Source: Lepturacanthus savala (Eukaryota; Chordata; Actinopteri; Scombriformes; Trichiuridae). Taken from it: a DNA stretch of 64,000 nucleotides. How positions within the stretch are numbered: position 1 is the first letter of the stretch; each line of letters begins with the position of its first letter. Where the stretch lies: contig CM060469.1 in assembly GCA_030544235.1 (NCBI GenBank), positions 16,920,017 to 16,984,016 on the forward strand, written 5' to 3'. The notes under the pieces are model-generated. The model saw nothing but the letters and a program-made list of their open reading frames with translations, was not told the DNA's origin and ran no database searches. Position numbers and translations under genes: made by a program. Positions 10,914-24,016 of the stretch are shown here, piece after piece.

Positions 10914-13900
10914 ATGGACTCCAACAGTGAAGATGGAGAATACCAAAATCAGGAACATGCCTTCCAGCACAGTGCAGCCCAGTTCAGAGTGAGCTATCCT
11001 CATGGGAAAAAACAGGTGAGGTGGGTGGGGTGTTGTATTATGCTGAGATATTTCTGTATTACGGACTGACGCTGCTATTTTGACTATTTATATTCACAGG
11101 GTGCTTATGATAAAAATGAGGAGTTCAACAAAAAGCGGTATGTTATTCATGTTTTTTGCATGACAGCGCCACAAGTGCATTGTTATAATTTGGCCTTCTA
11201 CAGAACTTTTGAACAATCGATCCTATCCAGGTTCCCGGTGAGTCGCTCTGGCATCCACCCGGGCCGAGCAAAGCGGGTCGTATCCTGTAAGAGGAAGACC
11301 CATCACTTGGCAGTGGCCCGGAGGAAGCAGCTGGTGTCTGGGAGAAACTATGACGCGGCCAACAAGGAGAATGAGATGAACCGCACGCAGGACGTGCACC
11401 AAGAGATATTTGAGATGGACCTTTGGGAGTTTCCCCGAAATGTCGACGATGACGACAGGACTGGAAGAACCGGATCTGAACAAACTGAGTGCTGTACACT
11501 CACTCAGGTAAGAAACTATGGAGTGCGGCTCAGATTATGGTTGTGACTCTAGGATCAAAGGTTTAGGCCTGCTTTCCAGGCAAGATAAATTTCACTGTTT
11601 TGTACCTTTTATACACAATTATACTCCCAAATTTGTGAAAGAAAAGCATTGTATTTGTTGGGAAAGTCTGTGACTAGACCATCAAATCTGATAAAGGTCA
11701 TTTAAATGCTGAGCCACAGGAAAAAAAAATCAATGAATTTTGTTATAAAATAAAGTACTGTATGGTTTTGACTGGGGCTGGGCCTTACTCCGGCTTCCTC
11801 CCACAGTCCAAAGACATGCTGAGGTTAATTGGTGACTCTAAATTGCCCCTAGGTGTGAGTGTGTGAGTGAATGGTGTGTGTGCCCCACGATTGGCTGGCG
11901 ACCATCTGGGGTGTATCCCTGCCTCTCGCCGTAACACGCTGGGATTGGCTCCAGCAGACCCCTGTGACCCTAATGAGGAATAAGCAGGTATAGAAAATGA
12001 CTGACTGACTGGATTCTAAATGTAACCACTTCATTTCTTCAAATTATATTGAACTATTTTCTTATCGTATTGATGATGTGGATATTGATGATATATATTT
12101 ATATTGTTTTATTGCCCTGGCCTAGTTTTGACACTTTTAAAAGCTTTAGCTTGATATAAAGGGACATAGAGCAAAATCAAATCTCTCAAATTTAAGGGGT
12201 GCTGAGATTCAATTTAGGGTTGCTTCGACAACCCCATAAATGGGACAGAAATAATACACACATAAAACTAAACAAACCATACTGTGTTTTTCAGCTCACT
12301 GGGGATCATAGAACAATGAGCGATGTGCTCTTTGGAAGACATCTGCGACTGAAAGTGGCCTTAACATTATGGCAGAGGAATGTTGGAGAGCTGCTGACGT
12401 ACTTTCTGAGGTGCGTAGTGAGTAGTTGGTTTCAGGCATGTGACAGGTGCCACCGTATGTTCACTCTTATATAATATTCTGAAGTTCAAAAATATTCACA
12501 CATAAAATACTAATTTTAAAATACTTCTGTCGAGGTTGACGTATCAACTCAAGCTTTTCACTTTAGTAAAAATCTAAAAGTATTTACACATGTTTCTAAA
12601 GGCCATAATAACTATATCGCTATATTAAAAATGTTAATGCTGAATTATTTAGGATGCACCTGTCTCAGACACTTATATGCTGAGACAGAAAACGAAAATG
12701 ATGCATTTTAATACGATGCAAATCAATTAAATGCATTAAAGAACCATATATTTCAACTACTAAGGAGAAATATTGCATTTTCTGTGTTGTACTGTCCCTT
12801 TAAAAGCATTTGAACCGGTAATAATTAGTGAGTGAACTAAAATTCATTAAATTTACAACCCAACAATGAGAACAAATAATTTTCAGACCGAAACAACCTT
12901 TAATTCCCAATTTAAGAGCCATCTTAAATTTTTAATCAGAAGATAAATCAAATTGAATGCATTGTATTGTCCTTTTAATGATGTTAATTAAAGTCTTGTT
13001 TAAAAATATATGTGTAAATCAAGGATATTACACATAGGTCGGCTACATGCAGTCTATTAAGTAAATAACATTCTGAATGAAAGTAATGGAGAGGCTATTT
13101 TTTAAAACGTGAGTAGAAAGTACAGATAATTGTGTGAAAATGTAAAAGGCTAAATATAAAATGGTATGAAAAATAATGACTCCAGAAAGGTATAGATACA
13201 TAGATTGTTGACACCTCTGATAATAACGTCATTGTCTTTACACAGAATCCAAGACACAGGCGTGTTTGTTGATTTTCTCCCTCTGATAAGCAAAAGGTAA
13301 GCTTTACATTTCAAACAAGCCTCACTATGAATCAAGTAAATGTTGCTTTAATCCAGTTATCTCTGCAGCATTGATGAGGATTCTCCCAGGATTACCATTG
13401 GCTGTTGTGTTGACCTGGTCCCTTTAGTGAGGAAAGTCCTCAGCAATCCATACGAAGAGTGAGTATTTGTTTTGTGCAGTGCATGCAACTCAACTCAAAT
13501 TAAAATGCACATAGAAGAACAGTCAATTTGTAGTAGGACACTTAAATAAAATCATATAATTTAAGTTTGCCTTTCATTCTTACAGCTATCTCATTGTTGG
13601 TTTAAAATGGATAAATTCAGTTTTGAAAAAGTGGTGGAAGGAACTTATAGGAAGCGGCTGTAGTGCATCAACGCAACTTCCGGTGGATAAGTAAGTGAGG
13701 CTTTGTTTTATTTGGTTTTATGAGCTGTAAGATATTTCATATCTACAAACAGTTATGTTGACAACAGCTTTTATTTAACTTTGTTTTGATCGTTTCAGAA
13801 ATTTCCAAGTCTTTAATCAGCAGTTACTTGACATGTGGCATCAGGAGCCTTTAATGAAATTGTTTCCTGGACCTGCTGGAGACATGGCAAAGGTCAGTGC

Positions 13901-14030
13901 TGCATGTCTGAAAAAATACCACTGCACTGGTATTGTTTCCCTTATGATTAATTATACAAACATCTCAAGTCTTAAATAATGTTTTTTTTCTCCTCAGGTC
14001 ATTGAATTGTTCCTGTCTCAACTCACCTGA
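10914..14030 (+). CDS. katnbl1: Katanin p80 subunit B-like 1, complete, nine coding exons
   Basis: KATNBL1 resembles the C-terminal (con80) part of katanin p80; in mammals it binds the p60 severing subunits and modulates microtubule severing, and it is largely nuclear in interphase. Coding exons are 10914-11015, 11100-11137, 11204-11507, 12295-12410, 13246-13296, 13369-13458, 13586-13690, 13799-13892 and 13998-14030 (TGA). All junctions are GT-AG, phases agree, and the sum is 933 bases, or 310 residues; the human protein is 304. Residues 68-90 are rich in Lys/Arg, a likely nuclear signal. A NKEN stretch at 100-103 matches a KEN-box degron and is also present in human. The con80-like domain spans about 149-309 (LFGRHLRLKVAL, GCCVDLVPLVRKV, YLIVGLKW, WWKEL). 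The start is the first in-frame ATG of an exon that opens at 10909, so untranslated sequence lies upstream. It lies head-to-head with acp7. Confidence 0.95.
11771..12012 (+). mobile_element. 3' tail of an L2-type LINE or LINE-tailed SINE
   Basis: The sequence has the familiar fish pattern: GGCTTCCTCCCACAGTCCAA, TTAATTGGTGACTCTAAATT, GGGTGTATCCCTGCCTCTCG, GGGATTGGCTCCAGCAGACC and GGAATAAGCAG, ending in a (TGAC)n tail near 11998-12012. Such tails are shared by L2-clade LINEs and the SINEs that parasitise them; only the 3' end is here. It lies in katnbl1 intron 3. Confidence 0.7.
12480..13219. repeat. hAT-like interspersed repeat family, copy 1
   Basis: The right end is TTGACACCTCTG (to 13219), whose reverse complement CAGAGGTGTCAA is almost the left end of the copy at 47257. 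Shared internal phrases with the 47.3 and 49.0 kb copies include GTACTGTCCCTTTAAAAG, AGTACAGATAATTGTGTGAA and ACAACCTTTAATTCCCAA (near 12894). The left end is eroded, so 12480 is approximate. It lies in katnbl1 intron 4. Confidence 0.55.
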
Positions 14031-14335
14031 CAGTAATGAAGAGCCAGACGTCTTTATAGAGAAGTGCCTTCAGCATATACTGTAGCAGTGCAACAATTGA
14101 ATCCACAATTGAAATGGTTGAAATACTATGTGCAATATAAATTATACATTGTGATTCAATGGCCAAGGTGGATGCTGTAATCATCAGCTCAAAGAGGTTT
14201 AATCATTATGTACTCTCAATTATTATAAACAGGAAGTTTATGAAATAATGCAGAAATGTATTTTCCATGACGTGTTGTGTGTTTCTGTTCTTTTTAATCA
14301 TTCCTCTGGTGTTGAATAAAGTTTTTTTTTAAATA
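14031..14335 (+). other. katnbl1: katnbl1 3' UTR
   Basis: After the TGA at 14028-14030, the AT-rich transcript end runs about 300 bases to an AATAAA signal at 14315-14320, followed by a T-rich run. No other coding signal lies in between. Confidence 0.7.
14315..14320 (+). terminator. katnbl1: katnbl1 poly(A) signal AATAAA
   Basis: A canonical AATAAA lies 285 bases after the stop codon, followed immediately by a GT and T-rich downstream element, as expected for cleavage near 14335. Confidence 0.7.
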
Positions 14336-15049
14336 CATTTTCGGTTGGTGATTGTTTGCAACCAACACAAAGCGTGTAACACACTTCCTTTGTGGCAGGA
14401 GCCAGCATTGATATGTTCCTTTTAAAATACTGTACCCCATATTGCACATCTTCTTCATAACTGTTCATATTGTATTTAAATTCAACACTCAAGTACAAAT
14501 GTGACTACACTTTATGTTGAAACACCAGTTGAATCACCACTGGACTTCAGCCTCATTCACCCTTTTAAGTGATTTAAAGTCAGGCAGAGATATGGGTTTG
14601 CGTGACTCATATCTCCCCCATTTACATGTGGGTTTATCTCACTTGACACAGATAATTGGAGGGTTGGTGTCCGCCATTGTGATGTGAACCTGAGGCTGAA
14701 GTCCAGCTGTGACTGGGCAGGAGAGGCTGCATGAATGGACTCCGCCATTCACTGAACTCGAAGTCTGAACTCATTGTTTGCATTTGAGTGTTTTTCATTC
14801 AGTCAAGCGTGGAGTAACAGGAGCGTGGGAGAAGATCTGTACGAAAAACAGCTTAAAGTGTGCAAGTGACTACTGAAGGTAAGGTAACCTTATTTTTCAA
14901 GACGCTTAGTTTCTCATTTAAATTCACTGAATTAAAAAACAAGAAAAAAAAAAGAAGAGATTTGCTGAGAAAAAAAATTTGAAGAGAAAAAAAGAGGATT
15001 TGCTGTTATTGCTAAACACTGTTGGTTTGTCAGCAGGTGACGGTTAAGG
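14336..15049 (+). other. Intergenic spacer and 5' UTR of the fibrinogen-domain gene
   Basis: No gene is visible from 14336 to about 14760. A probable untranslated exon ends at 14878, where GAAG is followed by a strong donor (GTAAGG); the matching acceptor (CAG at 15034-15036) opens the exon that carries the start codon at 15050. The transcription start was not resolved. Confidence 0.45.
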
Positions 15050-17084
15050 ATGAAGTGTTTGAAATGTGAGCTGCTGACAGGACTCCTGCTGCTGCTTAGT
15101 CTGGCAGGAGTTGATATGGAGCATCTCCAAGCAGAGAATCTGAATCTCCTTTCCCCAGATGAGCACAATTTGGTCCTGAATCGTGGAATGAGTGGTATAT
15201 CTACGCAAGTCTTTCACTCTTATTAATAATGTATTATGTTTGTGGCAGAATTTCCAAACTTTGGCTGATGATGGTGATGAAGTACAACATGTATGCTCTG
15301 TTACTTTTTTCTTTGATGATCTGTGTGCCTTCTCTGGTGTGGAAGTAGGTCAAATTCCGGTCTATAGACCCAAATTTCTTAGTTTATAGTGACTCATTAA
15401 TGATGACGATGAAGTGTTAATGTCATGTGAGGTGATGACGAGATAATTGATCAGACAAGTAGTTGTAAAAGTCTGGCACCTGAGTCATTGAGAAACAGTG
15501 TTGGCTCTTCCCATCACTGTAATAAGTAATTTCTGATTTGCAAAAGAAGGACAGGTCTGCTTCATTATTTATGTCAATGGTGATTTATATATATATATAA
15601 TATTCAATAATTTAATTTGAATAATGGTATTACTTTAACATTACTGAATTAAAATGCTTAATTTGGTTGTGAAAAAAGAAGAAGAATTCATTAAAAGAAA
15701 AAAAGCCATTCAGCAGAGGCTGAAATATTCTGACTGTTAGACCCTACACTTCCCATGATGCAACATGGCTTTCTGGTATTTGTGTGTAAATGAGCCTGAT
15801 GACATCTCACTATGACATAATCTGTGTAAATGTTCCAGACGCCTGAAGCCATGAAAAACATTATACAACTGTCTTCACGTGCTGAGCAGTAGTACTACTC
15901 ATGATAACACTGACTTTAACATTAACTTACACTACACTTGTCATTATTTCAACAACACCAAAGAGCAGATAAAAAATGGTCACTTTGGACTGCTTCCTAC
16001 TATTTACCATGATAGCTTGCAATATTAATCAATATATTTACATGACACCTAAAAAAATTTAATTATTGTGTTAATCCATCTAAAATCGTACTTTTAAAGT
16101 TCATAGAATGAATGAATTGAATAAATTTGAAGATGCAAAGTCGGACGAATGCACCCAGATAATGCGATTAGAATCAAGCTATTCCCAGCTGCTCCTGTAG
16201 CCCAATCAGACTGGACCTGGGCGAGGTGACCTACGCTAGCAGTTTACACCAAACTCCAACCCTGTGGCAGTATGTAACAGAGCGTACACATGGGTTGCTA
16301 ATAACCTGCTAATTTACATGTCTTTTGACTTTTACTGTCAAAAAAAGGCCATACTAACGTGTTTTCCCATTTCCCAAATTCCCCAACAGTGCTGCCCAGA
16401 GACTGCCACGAAATGCTGATGACCTCTTCAGGCCAGGCCAGGGACGGCGTGTACCTGATCCAGCCAGGCGACTCTCCTATCGTGGCCTACTGTGCGATGC
16501 AGGAGGGCGGCTGGACCGTCGTGCAGCACATCACCACCAACAGCAGCGTGAATTTTGACCGCACCTGGGCCGAGTACAAGCACGGCTTCGGGGGCGTCAC
16601 CAGTGATCACTGGCTTGGGAATGAATACCTTTATCAGCTTACCCATGGCCCCGGACTCTATAAACTGGGAGTGAAACTGGTTGACGGAGACGCCATCACC
16701 AAGATGGGGGAGTATGACCCTTTCCTGGTGGAGGATGAAGCGTCGGCGTACAGGTTGAGGCTGGGGCTGTTTCATGGCACAGCTGTGGACGCCCTAACCC
16801 TGGACACGGAGAACTACCTGCATGACAACCAGAAATTCACCACTAAAGACAGAGACAACGACAACTACTTCCAGAACTGTGCCAAGTTGGAGTTCCGGGG
16901 GGTCGCAGGAGGCGGTTGGTGGTATGACGCCTGCGCTGGCGCCAATTTGAATCGCAGGAACGTCATCTACTGGCAAAAAGACTGCAACAAGGAGCGATTG
17001 TGCAAGTACGCATGGATGATGGTGAGACCGTCAGACACAGTTAAACTGATTCCCAGCGGAGACTGCAAGAAGGATGAGCTATGA
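15050..17084 (+). CDS. Secreted fibrinogen-related-domain protein with C-terminal KDEL
   Basis: Two coding exons, 15050-15194 and 16390-17084 (GT-AG, phase 1), give 279 residues. Residues 1 to about 20 form a signal peptide (hydrophobic LLTGLLLLLSLAG core). A short linker follows, then a fibrinogen C-terminal domain from Cys54 to about 265: DGVYLI, GGWTVVQ, FDRTW, YKHGFGG, WLGNEYLYQLT, KFTTKDRDNDNY (the usual calcium-site region), NCA, GGWWYDAC, ANLN. Cysteine pairs of the family are present. The segment after ANLN is shorter than usual: the NGIxWxxW block is missing and KDCNKERLC stands in its place, adding two cysteines. The chain ends SGDCKKDEL; KDEL is the classic ER-retrieval signal. There is no coiled coil or collagen arm. 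It may be a fibrinogen-like 1-type lectin; the exact orthologue is not recognised, so no symbol is given. Confidence 0.88.
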
Positions 17085-17660
17085 GGACAGCGTTTTTCCA
17101 GCATCTGTGATACTGTGTGACACTGGGCTACTATTTATTTTAGCCATTATGCTTGACATACAATTCACCACATTAGTTTTTTTTTTGTTTCTTTTTCAGA
17201 AATGCATTGACATGATCACAAAATACATAAAACATAAAGATAACACACAAAAAAATCACAAACTTGAAACTGTATAAAAAATGCAGTACATTTTTTTTGT
17301 TTTGTTTTTTAGCTCTATTTAGCCTTTTTCAATCAATGTACTTTGAAGCAAAGGATCTCTTTCATTTCCCAAATGCAAGTGCAGATTTCAGGTTTATCAC
17401 AGTTACACAGTGTTTCATGACATTATATTTTATAACACATGGAACTTATCTTCCACCCAATGTTCACAGAATTTCACAAACAGCATTTTTTTTTCTTTGC
17501 CACATTGTACATTACAAGTTTGCCAGAAATACAGTGAAGATATGATGATATATTGACTTAGGAACAGCAATTCTGTAAAAACAAATACTGTATTTCAAAG
17601 AAAAAGGGAATGTCCTGAGGATGAGGAGTAGTAAAGAGATTATAATAAACAATGTGTGCT
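17085..17660 (+). other. Probable 3' UTR of the fibrinogen-domain gene
   Basis: AT-rich sequence follows the stop. A canonical AATAAA occurs at 17644-17649 and another near 17908. The chrm5 3' UTR approaches from the other strand, so the two transcripts are convergent and may overlap. The open frames here are low-complexity and not coding. Confidence 0.45.
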
Positions 17661-18458
17661 CTTAAATCATCCATGTCCCTTCCCATGTAAACACAGACAT
17701 TGTTTAGCAAATTTATCTTGTGGTTTGAGTATAATGACCAGCACAGAAATGTCAGGGGAACAATTTATATGCAAGTAATGAAGATGAATTTATGTCTATT
17801 AATATGAAAATGGCACATGTGAAAAGGCTTTGATTATCATCAAGTTACAATCTTGACTTTGCAAGCAGATTTGGACATCACAACACTTAACTGTATTAGC
17901 CCTTTAAAATAAAATAGCATTTCCAAAGTGTGCATCCTCAATACGACCACAATACTCACAGAATAAAACATATCCACACATGTATTACAATTTGTGTGTC
18001 GACACAGTTGTCACACTTTTAAACCGATATACAGTATGAAAATGATTAGATTGGAACAAACTGATCATGGTCTCCGGATATTAAAATGTGCATCTTGAAT
18101 ACAAACACAATACAATATGAAATAATCAGTGTGTTAATCTATGGCATTTTGTGCATGAGAGCATCAACTTTGGGGAAAATGCTAAAATTTCTAATAATTT
18201 AGAATGTATATACTGTACAGTGTCACTGATAATATTGGGACAATTTTAAGATGCTCCACCATTTCTGTAGTTTGAGCAGTCATTCGCATACTGTATAGCA
18301 GAGCTACTGATTTATGAGCACATTATTTAAATTATACCAGCTGCTTGATATAGTTTTTTCACTTTTAATATCGCCCATAATGTAAAATTCAAGTTCGTGC
18401 AGTTCATCGATACAAACATTTACAGCCGCCATCATACACCAACTTAAAAAAACATTGT
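17661..18458 (-). other. chrm5: Probable chrm5 3' UTR
   Basis: AT-rich sequence follows the chrm5 stop on the - strand. No coding exon and no clear repeat is visible. The end of the transcript was not fixed, because no convincing - strand AATAAA with downstream context was picked out. Confidence 0.4.
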
Positions 18459-20039
18459 TCATGGAAGTTTGGAGTTGACCATTGGGTTTTGTCCATACCA
18501 GTATAGTTTCTCCTCAATCCGTTTCTTCTTCCACTGGCACAGCAAGAGCATGCGGAAGGTCTTCTGGAAAGTCTTGTTACAAAGGGCATAGCACATGGGA
18601 TTTACGGTGCTGTTGACGTAGCATAGCCAGTAGCCGAGGTGCCAGAGCGAAAGGGGGATGCAGTCTGAGCAGAAGGTGGATATAAGCACCATGATGTTAT
18701 AAGGCGTCCATGTAAGGATGAAGGCCAGCAAGATAGCGCTCAGAGTCTGAGCTGCCTTCCTCTCCTTGATCAGTACCATCCTCTTCCTCTTGGTGATCTG
18801 GCTCTTCAGCGTGGCATCTATGGGCTTGGACGACGAGGAGGTGGACGGGACGCTCATGGACTCCGCCGAGGAGAATGTCGAGGACGCCATTTTGGTGTCT
18901 CCGTTTTTGCTCTGGTGCTCTGTGTGAGCATCTTTGGCCACAGGCTTAAACTTGTAGGATACACACTTGCTGCTCTTCTGGGAGCTGCTTTTGGGCTGTG
19001 TCTGGAAGAAACTGTCAACTTCGTAGCTGCTGAGTTGCTCGCTCTCGCTCCTCACTTCGCTCTTGCCGGCCTCGCAAGCCTGGTTCCTAAAGGAAGGCCG
19101 GAAGGCACCCGGAGACACCGGCCTGTCCTCGTCATCCGAGGAGGCGTAACTATTGAAGGTGGTCAGTTGGCCAGCTTTGGACCACTCGTCATTGGTTGTG
19201 GCTGCCGACTTGGCAGCGTTGCTCCTGTTTGTGGACGACCAAGAGGCTTGATTCCTGTCATGCGAAGTCGACCTTAGTTTACAGTTAAAACAGGACCTAA
19301 TAATGGTCTTCTGAGGCTGGGTAACCCCTGAGTCCGTGGAATAGTTAATCCCCTGAAGCTCCGCCAAGTCTTTGGTCCTCTTCTCTGTCTCCTTATAGAT
19401 CCGACAGTATAGGATTGTCATGACCGACACAGGGATATAAAAGGCGGCAATCGCTGTCCCGAAGGTTATCACAGGCTCGGAGAAAAACTGGATCTGGCAT
19501 TGTCTCTCAGGGACGGTTCTTTTACCAACAAAGTATTGCCAACAGAGGATAGGTGGCGCCCACAGAATAAGAGACACCAGCCACGCCAAACCTATCATGA
19601 TCCCGGCTCGTTTGGGAGTCCGTTTGGCCCTGTAGGTCAGAGGTCTGGTGATTGAGAAATATCTGTCAAAACTGATCACCAAAAGGTTCATGACTGAGGC
19701 GTTGCTAGCTACATAGTCTACCGCTAACCAAAGATCACAGGCAAGATTTCCTAAGGCCCAGTAGCCCATCAGTATATAAGAGGTATACAGATTCATGGAG
19801 AAGACACCAATGATGAGGTCTGCAGCTGCTAGACTCAGCAGGTAGTAATTGTTCACTGTCTTCAGTTGGCTGTTGACTTTGAAGGAGAGCATTACCAGAA
19901 CATTCCCCACAATGGTGATGAGGCTGACTATAGCAGACACAGTCGCAATGGTGATTACCTCCCAGAGACTGTGGGTAACCAGTTGGATGTCCATTGTACT
20001 GGTATTTACAGTGGAGTTTAGTATGATTGCTCCTTCCAT
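18459..20039 (-). CDS. chrm5: Muscarinic acetylcholine receptor M5, complete single coding exon
   Basis: This is a class A GPCR for acetylcholine; M5 couples to Gq/11, phospholipase C and calcium. The 526-residue frame is uninterrupted, as in other muscarinic receptor genes; human M5 is 532. Visible features are N-glycosylation sites at Asn8 and Asn12, TM1 at about 28-53, Asp108 in TM3 (ligand amine contact), the DRY motif at 125-127, conserved Cys101, the TM5 stretch FGTAIAAFYIPVSVMTILY, TM6 with FILTWTPYN and TM7 with NSTVNPMCYALC (NPxxY form). The third intracellular loop is long and Ser-rich. Subtype M5 rather than M1 or M3 is shown by the MEG start, the TKRKRMVLIKERKAAQTL segment and the EEKLYW...NSKLP tail. 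Teleosts have two copies, and which one this is cannot be told here. It lies in the same block as katnbl1 and ryr3, as in human 15q14. Confidence 0.97.
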   Translation of the reverse strand: MEGAIILNSTVNTSTMDIQLVTHSLWEVITIATVSAIVSLITIVGNVLVMLSFKVNSQLKTVNNYYLLSLAAADLIIGVFSMNLYTSYILMGYWALGNLACDLWLAVDYVASNASVMNLLVISFDRYFSITRPLTYRAKRTPKRAGIMIGLAWLVSLILWAPPILCWQYFVGKRTVPERQCQIQFFSEPVITFGTAIAAFYIPVSVMTILYCRIYKETEKRTKDLAELQGINYSTDSGVTQPQKTIIRSCFNCKLRSTSHDRNQASWSSTNRSNAAKSAATTNDEWSKAGQLTTFNSYASSDDEDRPVSPGAFRPSFRNQACEAGKSEVRSESEQLSSYEVDSFFQTQPKSSSQKSSKCVSYKFKPVAKDAHTEHQSKNGDTKMASSTFSSAESMSVPSTSSSSKPIDATLKSQITKRKRMVLIKERKAAQTLSAILLAFILTWTPYNIMVLISTFCSDCIPLSLWHLGYWLCYVNSTVNPMCYALCNKTFQKTFRMLLLCQWKKKRIEEKLYWYGQNPMVNSKLP

Positions 20040-20106
20040 GATCTAGAGTTTACTGGCATCCAAGCTTGACAAGAATGTGTGGTTTCATCATTTTCAGACA
20101 GATCTC
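20040..20106 (-). other. chrm5: chrm5 5' UTR part of the coding exon
   Basis: On the - strand a strong acceptor (TTTGTTTCTTTCCAG) precedes GAGATCTGTC. The coding exon therefore carries 67 untranslated bases and is spliced to at least one upstream exon. The best candidate for that exon is the GC-rich block near 30.2-30.96 kb. Confidence 0.7.
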
Positions 20107-22734
<2,628 letters not shown>

Positions 22735-24016
22735 TACAGTGGATATAGAGCTACACCCCTTTGGTAAAATGCAAGGTTTTTGTGATGTAAAAAAACAAGA
22801 GCATGATAAATAATTTCACACCTTTTCCACCTGTAATGTGACCTATAACTTGTACAATGCAATTGAAAACTCAAATCTTTCAGGGAGGTGAAGCAAAAAT
22901 AGACAACCGAGATAATGAGGTTGCACAAGTGTGCACACACTTTTATAACTGGGGATGTGGCTGTGTTTGGATTTAAGCAATTACATTCAAACTCATGTTA
23001 AATGCATCAGAGGGATCTCATTTTTCAAATATATCAGGTAGACACAAGGACACAAAAGAATTTCCAAGGAAATAAATATACCCTGGAACACAGTGACGAC
23101 AGTCATCTTCAATTGAAAAAAACATGGCACAACAGTGACATTACCAAGAACAGAACATCCATACAAAATTGATGACAAGAAAAAAAGAATACTGGTCAAG
23201 GAGCTGCAGGAATATCTGACAAGTGTTAGCTGTGTAGTACATGCGACAACAATCTCCCGTCTTTTTCTTCATGTCTGGGCTATGGAGTAGGGTGGATAGA
23301 ACATCCAAGCCCAGCTTCATTTTCCAAAAAGACATTTGAAATCTCCCAAATGCATGTAGGAAAAAATGTGTTATAGGCCAATAAAACCAAAGATGAATTT
23401 TTTGGCCATAATTCCAAAAGGTATATTTGGCACAAAAAGCCACTGCTCATCACCAAACAAACACTGTGCTTACAGTGAAGCATGGTGGTAGCAGCATCAA
23501 GCTTTGGGGTTGTTTTTTGTTCAGCTGGAACTGGGCCTCAGTCAGGGTGGAGGGTTTTATAAACAGTTCCAAATACCAGTCAGTGCTGGCACAAAACCTT
23601 TGGGTATCATTTAGAAAGCTGAAGATGAAGAGGAACTTCGTATTTCAGCATGACAATGACCCAAAGCAGAATAAGATTGAGGTTTTGGAATGGTCCAGCC
23701 AGAATCCAGACCTGACTCCAATCCAACATCTGTGGGGTGATCTGAAGAGGTGATAGCAGATACTCTTGCAATCTTATAGATAGAGTGGGAAAATAAGAGA
23801 TATGCCACAAGATATGCTGTAACAAAAGCCAAAGGTGCTGCAACAAATGATTAGTTTAAGGGTGTGAATACTTATGCAACTAGGTTATTTTATTTTTTTT
23901 CCTCTCTTAAAGATGTAAAGGTTAAAGGTAGAAAAGTCATGAAATTATATATTTTGATGTCATGTTTTTACATAGAAAAATTTAACAGGGGTGTGTGGAC
24001 TATTTATTCCACTCCA
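22735..24016 (+). mobile_element. Degraded Tc1-like transposon
   Basis: The left end (TACAGTGGATATAGAGCTAC) and right end (GTGTGTGGACTATTTATTCC, followed by ACTCCA) are imperfect inverted repeats with TA at the left border. Inside, on the + strand at about 23427-23753, a broken transposase reads VKHGGSSIKLWGCF, FQHDNDPK and LEWSSQNPDLTPIQHLWGDL, which are the DDE-domain blocks of Tc1 transposases (the D of NPDLTPI is one catalytic Asp). The N-terminal part is destroyed by stops and frameshifts, so it is inactive. Confidence 0.88.
23427..23753 (+). pseudogene. Tc1 transposase fragment
   Basis: This 108-codon open stretch corresponds to the C-terminal half of a Tc1 transposase, including HDNDPK and the NPDLTPIQHLW block. 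It lacks the paired-like DNA-binding domain, and the remains upstream are interrupted. It is a relic inside the element at 22735-24016. Confidence 0.85.

Noticed and set aside
11143..11499. - strand frames of 118 and 86 codons
   Set aside because: They are shadows of katnbl1 exon 3.
16428..16976. Two - strand frames of 115 and 60 codons
   Set aside because: They are shadows of the fibrinogen-domain exon; their Val/Gly/Pro-rich composition mirrors GC-rich codons of the real gene.
18915..19277. 120-codon frame on the + strand
   Set aside because: It is a shadow of the chrm5 third intracellular loop on the opposite strand.
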